A stretch of 25,653 nt of DNA from Faecalicoccus sp. GTDB taxonomy: Bacteria; Bacillota_I; Bacilli_A; Erysipelotrichales; Erysipelotrichaceae. Numbering within the stretch: the stretch's first letter is position 1; each line of letters begins with the position of its first letter. Where the stretch lies: contig JAGAWH010000082.1 in the NCBI GenBank assembly GCA_017941505.1, forward strand, positions 1 to 25,653. The letters are read 5' to 3'. The notes beneath the pieces are model-generated. The model did no database searches, was not told where the DNA came from, and saw only the letters and a program-made list of their open reading frames with translations. Positions 21,426-25,653 of the stretch are shown here, piece by piece. Made by a program: the position numbers and the translations under genes.

Positions 21426-22169
21426 ATGATTTATATAACCGGAGACTGTCACGGAGATTTTTCCCGCTTTAGCGAGGAATGTTTTCCGGAACAGAAAAAT
21501 ATGACAAAAGATGATTATATGATAGTAGTCGGTGATTTTGGATATTGGGATCAATCAGAAATGATGACCAATACTTTAAACTGGCTGGATTCACTTCCGT
21601 TCACTCTACTTTGGATTGATGGTAATCACGAAAACTTTGATATGTTAAATGCTTTGGAAGTATCCGAGTGGAAGGGCGGCAAGGTGCATTTTATCCGCCC
21701 GAGCATTATCCATTTAATGCGGGGAGAGATCTTTGATATCGAAGGAATCAGCTTTTATTGTTTTGGAGGAGCTACCTCTCATGATGTTGAAGGCGGCATA
21801 TTGGACCCTGATGATCCGGAAGATGAGATACTGGCTGAAAAATATCATAAAGAGAAGATTCCATATCGTGTAAATCACTATACATGGTGGAAAGAAGAGT
21901 TACCTACAGCTGAAGAAATTGAATACGGAAGGGAAAACCTGGCCCGACACGGAAATGATGTAGATGTGATCTTGACACATTGCGGACCGACTTCCATTCA
22001 AAATTTATTTCCGGCAGGTATGTATGATCAAAATATTATGACGGATTATTTAGATGAAGTGATGAGAACTGTAAATTTTAAATTATGGTTCTTCGGACAT
22101 TATCATCAAAATCTAAAATTCGGAGAAAATATGTATCTGCTTTTGGATCATATGATTCGAATCCTATAA
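21426..22169 (+). CDS. Calcineurin-like metallophosphoesterase
   Basis: A 247-residue protein with the five metallophosphoesterase blocks: GDCHG (Asp7, His9), VVGDFGYWD (Asp37), DGNHENFD (Asn67, His68), LTHCGP and FFGHYHQ near the C-terminus. It should bind two metal ions and hydrolyse a phosphoester; the substrate is not evident. An acidic insertion (about residues 120-160) lies between the third and fourth blocks. GAGAGG precedes the ATG. It forms a single-gene unit between tRNA-Glu and the permease. Confidence 0.88.
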   Translation: MIYITGDCHGDFSRFSEECFPEQKNMTKDDYMIVVGDFGYWDQSEMMTNTLNWLDSLPFTLLWIDGNHENFDMLNALEVSEWKGGKVHFIRPSIIHLMRGEIFDIEGISFYCFGGATSHDVEGGILDPDDPEDEILAEKYHKEKIPYRVNHYTWWKEELPTAEEIEYGRENLARHGNDVDVILTHCGPTSIQNLFPAGMYDQNIMTDYLDEVMRTVNFKLWFFGHYHQNLKFGENMYLLLDHMIRIL

Positions 22170-22200
22170 AGCCATATTTCCTGCAAATGTGGCTTTTTTT
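22168..22200 (+). terminator. Terminator of the metallophosphoesterase gene
   Basis: A 12-bp stem, AAAGCCATATTT (22168-22179) with AAATGTGGCTTT (22185-22196), one G-U pair, then T. It starts within the stop codon. Confidence 0.9.
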
Positions 22201-22216
22201 AAGGGCTGAATTGAGT

Positions 22217-23572
22217 ATGCAGCAGTTTATTACAGAAAGTGTGAAAACGATGGATAACAGAAACGTAATGAAAAAAAATCTAGGTGTATTGTCTGCGGTA
22301 TCTGTTGTAGTGGGATGTGTTATCGGAGCCGGAGTATTCTTTAAACCCTATGCCATATACCGGGCAACAGGGGGAGGGGCAGGACTTGGCTTATTATCCT
22401 GGATCATTGGCGGTATCATCAGTATCTTTGGCGCATTGACCTTTGCGGAGATCGCCGTTATGATTCCCCGCACGGGAGGAATGGTTACTTATCTTTCGGA
22501 AGTATATGATAAAAGACTCGGCTTTCTTGCCGGATGGATGCAGATTATTATCTTTTATCCGGCTTATCTTGCAGGATATGGAGTCAAGGTGGGAACAGAG
22601 TTATCCAGCTTATTGAATGTGAATATTTCAATCCCGGTGTGTCTTTTCGTTATTGCCTGTGTTGTGATATTGAATGTCATTGGATCTGAGTCGGCAGGAA
22701 GGTTCCAAATTGTATCTACCGCCTGTAAATTGATACCACTGATTTTGATTATTATTACCGGTTTACTGTTTGGAGACAGTACAGCTCCTATGTTTACACC
22801 TCTGGTTGGAGAAAATATCAATGCTGCATCAGCATTAGGCACAACATTACTGGCGGTATTATTCGCATTTGAGGGCTGGACCAATGTAGGAGCCATAGCA
22901 GGAGAGATGAAAAATCCCGCAAAAGATCTTCCAAAGGCTATTGTCGGAGGCGTCAGTATCATCATGGCTGTTTATCTTTTGATCAATATAGCTTATATTC
23001 GCGTCATTCCTGCAAATGAGTTAATGAATATTGAATCACCTGCAGCCGCTGTAGCTATCAGATTATTTGGCAGCTCAGGAGGGAAGATTATCGCGATCGG
23101 TATCATTGTTTCTGTAATCGGTGCTGCCAATGGCTTCCTGTTATCAGGCTCACGGGTAGCTTATTATATGGCAAGTGAAGGATTGCTGCCGGCATCCTCG
23201 TTTTTCGCAGAATTGAATAATAAGCAGGTTCCGGCAAATTCGATTATTTTGGTCGGAACGCTTGCAGCATTGTATTCCTTGATCGGTCAATTTGATCTAT
23301 TAACGGATATCGGCACCTTTTCCTGTTGGATTTTTTATACCTTGACATTCTGCTGTGTAATCACGATGCGTCGTAAACATCCGGAATATGAAAGAAAATA
23401 CAAGGTTCCGGGATACCCAATTGTTCCCACTCTGGCGATTGTCAGCGGTTTGTTTGTGATTGGAAGTCAATTATTTCTTTCAGGTTCGGTCGGTCGATGG
23501 ATGGCATTTGCCAGTGTTACCATTACGCTGCTGGGACTTCCGATTTATCTGTACATTACAAAAGAAAGGTAA
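22217..23572 (+). CDS. APC-family amino acid permease, SteT-like (LAT subfamily)
   Basis: A 451-residue transporter with 12 hydrophobic helices. The first helix carries the APC glycine motif GCVIGAGVFFKP, the substrate/cation-contact segment of this superfamily. GWMQIIIFYPA and FAFEGWTNVGAIAGEMKNP match the LAT-type family that includes the B. subtilis serine/threonine exchanger SteT. It probably moves a neutral amino acid, but which one is not readable. The start is uncertain. 22217 has AAGGG 11 bases upstream; 22250 (MDNRNV) and 22268 (MKKNLG) lack a good site but give N-termini more like relatives. No clear own promoter or terminator is seen. Confidence 0.87.
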   Translation: MQQFITESVKTMDNRNVMKKNLGVLSAVSVVVGCVIGAGVFFKPYAIYRATGGGAGLGLLSWIIGGIISIFGALTFAEIAVMIPRTGGMVTYLSEVYDKRLGFLAGWMQIIIFYPAYLAGYGVKVGTELSSLLNVNISIPVCLFVIACVVILNVIGSESAGRFQIVSTACKLIPLILIIITGLLFGDSTAPMFTPLVGENINAASALGTTLLAVLFAFEGWTNVGAIAGEMKNPAKDLPKAIVGGVSIIMAVYLLINIAYIRVIPANELMNIESPAAAVAIRLFGSSGGKIIAIGIIVSVIGAANGFLLSGSRVAYYMASEGLLPASSFFAELNNKQVPANSIILVGTLAALYSLIGQFDLLTDIGTFSCWIFYTLTFCCVITMRRKHPEYERKYKVPGYPIVPTLAIVSGLFVIGSQLFLSGSVGRWMAFASVTITLLGLPIYLYITKER

Positions 23573-23627
23573 TATATAGAATCCTTGTGCTTTATGAGCG
23601 TGATTTATCTGTTTTTCGAAAAACTAC

Positions 23628-23656
23628 TTGAACTTTGTATCGGATTTTTGTAGAAT
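23628..23656 (+). promoter_or_regulatory. Promoter of the rplK-rplA operon
   Basis: TTGAAC (23628-23633), 17-base spacer, TAGAAT (23651-23656). A perfect 14-bp A/T-rich palindrome (23611-23624) lies just upstream, where an UP element or an operator could sit. Confidence 0.8.
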
Positions 23657-23664
23657 TATGGAGC

Positions 23665-23708
23665 ATGCGTGGCAGAGTGAGTGCAACCACTCGTTAAGAC
23701 CACTGCAT
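23665..23708 (+). ncRNA. Structured leader of rplK-rplA (possible ribosomal protein autoregulatory element)
   Basis: An outer helix, ATGC (23665-23668) with GCAT (23705-23708) and GTGG (23669-23672) with CCAC (23700-23703), has one bulged T. It encloses a hairpin GAGTG (23675-23679) with CACTC (23688-23692), leaving the asymmetric loop GTTAAGA. It directly precedes the ribosome binding site of rplK, as in L11-operon leaders where a ribosomal protein represses its own translation. I did not match it to a known family. Confidence 0.55.
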
Positions 23709-23735
23709 AAGACCGAATTATAGGAGGTGCGTCTT

Positions 23736-24155
23736 ATGTCAAGAAAAAGAGTTGCAAAGGTTTGTAAACTTCAGTTTGCTGCCGGCGGCGCAAGACCGGG
23801 TCCAGCTTTAGCTAGTGCCGGAATCAACATGCCGCAGTTCTGTACAGCTTTTAACGAAGCTACTAAAGATCGTCGTGGAGACATCGTTCCTGTAGTTATT
23901 ACTGCATACGAAGACAAGAGCTTTGACTTTGTATTAAAAACTACACCGGCTGCTAACCTTTTGAAAAAGGCTGCAGGTATCCAGAAGGCAAGTGGAAACC
24001 AGAAAGATATCGCCGGAACGATCACAGTTGATCAGTTAAGAGAAATTGCTGAATACAAGATGCCGGACTTAAATGCGAATGATGTAGAAGCAGCAATGCG
24101 TGTTGTTGCAGGTACAGCTCGCAATATGGGTATCAAAATTGAAGGATTTGAATAG
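23736..24155 (+). CDS. rplK: 50S ribosomal protein L11
   Basis: A 139-residue L11, which binds 23S rRNA at the GTPase-associated centre with L10. The C-terminal rRNA-binding domain is typical ([37 protein letters not shown]). The N-terminal domain is shorter than usual: AAGGARP is followed at once by GPALA, whereas most L11 have four more residues there (APPV or SPPV), which include prolines that contact thiostrepton. AGGAGG lies 8 bases before the ATG at 23736; a GTG at 23727 overlaps that site and was rejected. First gene of rplK-rplA. Confidence 0.97.
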   Translation: MSRKRVAKVCKLQFAAGGARPGPALASAGINMPQFCTAFNEATKDRRGDIVPVVITAYEDKSFDFVLKTTPAANLLKKAAGIQKASGNQKDIAGTITVDQLREIAEYKMPDLNANDVEAAMRVVAGTARNMGIKIEGFE

Positions 24156-24166
24156 GAGGAATAGAA

Positions 24167-24856
24167 ATGCCAAAGCACAGTAAAAGATTTAAAGAGGCTG
24201 CTAACTTGGTTGATCGTTCCCGTAACTATCCAATCGAAGAAGCAGTTGCTCTAGTAAAACAGACAGCTACCGTTAAGTTTGACGCCAGCGTAGAAGTTAA
24301 CTTCCGTTTAAACGTTGACCCTCGTCATGCTGACCAGATGATCCGTGGCGCTATGGTATTGCCAAACGGAACAGGTAGAACTCAGCGCGTTGCCGTTGTT
24401 GCCGAAGGTGACAAAGCTAAGGAAGCTGAAGATGCCGGTGCAGATGTAGTCGGCGGACAGGATTTAATCGACAGAATCTCTAAGGGATTCCTTGAATTTG
24501 ATGTATTGGTTGCAACACCAAACATGATGGGAAAACTTGGACGTTTAGGTCGTTTATTAGGTCCTAAAGGCTTAATGCCAAACCCTAAGACAGGTACAGT
24601 AACTATGGATCTTGCCAATGCGATTGACGAAATCAAGAAAGGTAAAGTTACTTACCGTGTTGACCGTGAAGGAAACATCAACGTTATGATCGGAAAAGTA
24701 AGCTTTGAAGATAAGCAGTTGGTTGAAAACTTCAACGCAATTTATAACCAGATGTTACGTGTACGTCCTGCAACAGTTAAGGGCGGATACATTAAGAATT
24801 TGGTTCTCTCTGCTACTATGGGCCCTGGTGTTCATGTTGAAGTAGAAAAGAGATAA
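24167..24856 (+). CDS. rplA: 50S ribosomal protein L1
   Basis: A 229-residue L1, full length, which forms the L1 stalk with 23S helices 76-78 and helps release deacylated tRNA. Family blocks include [40 protein letters not shown] and the C-terminal [24 protein letters not shown] lies 7 bases before the ATG and 11 bases separate it from rplK. L1 in many bacteria also represses its own mRNA through the leader. Confidence 0.98.
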   Translation: MPKHSKRFKEAANLVDRSRNYPIEEAVALVKQTATVKFDASVEVNFRLNVDPRHADQMIRGAMVLPNGTGRTQRVAVVAEGDKAKEAEDAGADVVGGQDLIDRISKGFLEFDVLVATPNMMGKLGRLGRLLGPKGLMPNPKTGTVTMDLANAIDEIKKGKVTYRVDREGNINVMIGKVSFEDKQLVENFNAIYNQMLRVRPATVKGGYIKNLVLSATMGPGVHVEVEKR

Positions 24857-24876
24857 TTATTTGACAATTGATTGTT

Positions 24877-24955
24877 ATCAATATTCCAAAGACAGTAACG
24901 GACGCAAGTCTTAATCATGTTACCGAGGATTGATGCCGAACGAACGCATTTTTAT
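24877..24955 (+). ncRNA. Ribosomal protein L10 leader
   Basis: The wording CCAAAGACAGTAAC...GTTACCGAGGAT is that of the Firmicutes L10 leader. GTAAC (24895-24899) pairs with GTTAC (24919-24923), and an outer stem pairs ATCAA..TCC (24877-24887) with GGATTGAT (24927-24934). It binds the L10-L7/L12 complex and, with the terminator just after, attenuates rplJL when that complex is in excess. Confidence 0.88.
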
Positions 24956-24982
24956 CCCGTACTTTGGTACGGGTTTTCTTTT
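24956..24982 (+). terminator. Attenuator terminator of rplJ-rplL
   Basis: Perfect stem CCCGTAC (24956-24962) and GTACGGG (24967-24973), loop TTTG, then TTTTCTTTT. It lies between the L10 leader and the rplJ start, so it controls read-through into rplJ. An extended -10 TGTTACAAT (24989-24997) just beyond could give leader-independent transcription, but has no -35. Confidence 0.88.
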
Positions 24983-25020
24983 GAATATTGTTACAATATA
25001 AAGAAAGAAGAGGTAGAACG

Positions 25021-25545
25021 ATGAACAAGGATATCCTTGCACAGAAGGAAGCTGCCGTAGACGCTTTAGCTGAAAAAATGGAGAAAGCAAGTTCTGTTGT
25101 CGTAGTTGAATACCGCGGCTTAACAGTTGCTGAAGTTACTGAACTTCGTCGTGCATTACGTGCTGAAGATGTAGACTTCAAAGTATACAAAAACGCACTT
25201 GTACGCCGTGCTTCAGACAAGCTTGGCTACCATGAATTCAGCGAAACATTGGTAGGACCAAACGCTATCGCATTTGGTAAAGATCCTGTTGCTCCTGCAC
25301 GTGTTTTGGCAAAGTTTGCCAAAGGACATGACAAACTCGTTTTAAAGAACGGTGTTGTTGACGGAGAAACAGTTGATGCAGCTACAATTCAAAAACTGTC
25401 TGCACTCCCTAACAAAGAAGGAATGCTGGCAAAATTCGCATCTTGCCTGAATGCACCTGTTATCAAGTTCGCTATGACTATTAAGGCATTAGCTGAAGCT
25501 AAAGAAAACGGTGGACAGGCTGCCCCAGAGGCAACGGCTGAATAA
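25021..25545 (+). CDS. rplJ: 50S ribosomal protein L10
   Basis: A 174-residue L10, the base of the L7/L12 stalk. Typical blocks are VVVVEYRGLTVAEVTELRRALR (about 27-48), FKVYKNALVRRA and the VGPNAIAF strand. The C-terminal helix (about 130-165) would hold L7/L12 dimers, and the tail is Ala/Glu rich. The start at 25021 follows AGAGGTAG; the frame is open back to 24988, but the extension (MLQYKERRG...) is not L10-like. Followed by rplL after 31 bases. Confidence 0.97.
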   Translation: MNKDILAQKEAAVDALAEKMEKASSVVVVEYRGLTVAEVTELRRALRAEDVDFKVYKNALVRRASDKLGYHEFSETLVGPNAIAFGKDPVAPARVLAKFAKGHDKLVLKNGVVDGETVDAATIQKLSALPNKEGMLAKFASCLNAPVIKFAMTIKALAEAKENGGQAAPEATAE

Positions 25546-25576
25546 GGCCGAAACAAACATTAGGAGGAAAATAAAA

Positions 25577-25653
25577 ATGGCTAAATTATCTCAGGAAGAC
25601 ATTCTTGCTTACTTAGAAGAGGCTACTATTCTTGAACTGAACGACTTAGTAAG
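25577..25653 (+). CDS. rplL: 50S ribosomal protein L7/L12 (partial, 5' end only)
   Basis: The first 25 complete codons (MAKLSQEDILAYLEEATILE and on) are the dimerisation domain of L7/L12; the window ends inside the gene. AGGAGG (25562-25567) precedes the ATG. Its place after rplJ fits the invariant rplJ-rplL order. Confidence 0.93.
   Translation, partial: MAKLSQEDILAYLEEATILELNDLV

Noticed and set aside
22085..22216. Longer start for the amino-acid permease
   Set aside because: It would overlap the metallophosphoesterase gene and run through its terminator; the extra residues are not permease-like.
24861..24866. Perfect TTGACA upstream of the L10 leader as a promoter
   Set aside because: No acceptable -10 hexamer lies 15-19 bases downstream; the bases there are the start of the L10 leader, so a promoter here is unproven.
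1..25653. Search for CRISPR arrays, insertion sequences, prophage, defence or toxin-antitoxin genes
   Set aside because: No regularly spaced repeats, transposase-like frames, terminal inverted repeats or recognisable defence genes were seen on either strand.

Overview
The window looks like chromosomal DNA of a low-to-moderate-GC Gram-positive (Bacillota), most plausibly an Erysipelotrichia-type bacterium close to the Mollicutes branch. The grounds are Firmicutes-type leader RNAs (T-box, SAM riboswitch, L10 leader), strong AGGAGG ribosome binding sites, a YtgP-type flippase, a SteT-type permease, and a ribosomal protein L11 with a short N-terminal deletion that, from memory, is shared with Mollicutes. 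The placement is inference; no 16S is present. The content is core and housekeeping: no mobile element, prophage, CRISPR array, toxin-antitoxin pair or biosynthetic cluster was seen.

Layout. 1-2.3 kb: 5S rRNA ending an rRNA operon, then a DUF1846 protein and two small unrecognised genes in one operon. 2.3-3.8 kb (minus strand): bifunctional NAD(P)HX repair enzyme. 3.9-7.8 kb: YtgP/MurJ-like flippase abutting mnmG, then divIC under its own promoter. 7.8-9.4 kb: an SDR-family sugar-nucleotide-type enzyme and an orphan winged-helix regulator. 9.4-13.1 kb: glycogen phosphorylase with a cre-like site in its promoter, then dxr. 13.1-16.0 kb: a surface protein with duplicated end domains, and an unusual fusion of an RDD membrane domain to a PHP phosphoesterase domain. 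16.1-19.8 kb: methionine block, with metG behind a Met-specific T-box, a 59-residue membrane protein overlapping metG, and metK behind a SAM-I-clan riboswitch with a readable terminator/antiterminator switch. 19.8-22.2 kb: lipoprotein (minus strand), DUF3783 protein, tRNA-Glu, metallophosphoesterase. 22.2-25.65 kb: amino-acid permease, then rplK-rplA, the L10 leader with attenuator, rplJ and the start of rplL.

How it works together. The clearest regulatory theme is RNA-based control. Methionine charging (T-box on metG) and SAM level (riboswitch on metK) are sensed separately within 2.6 kb, and the ribosomal protein genes carry structured leaders, one an L10 autoregulatory attenuator. Most genes are short transcription units with a recognisable promoter and an intrinsic terminator, several of which fold around the stop codon. 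Nothing here amounts to a wholly new multi-gene system. The most unusual items are the RDD-PHP fusion with altered metal ligands, the L11 deletion in the thiopeptide-contact segment, the compact SAM aptamer, and the surface protein with paired end domains.
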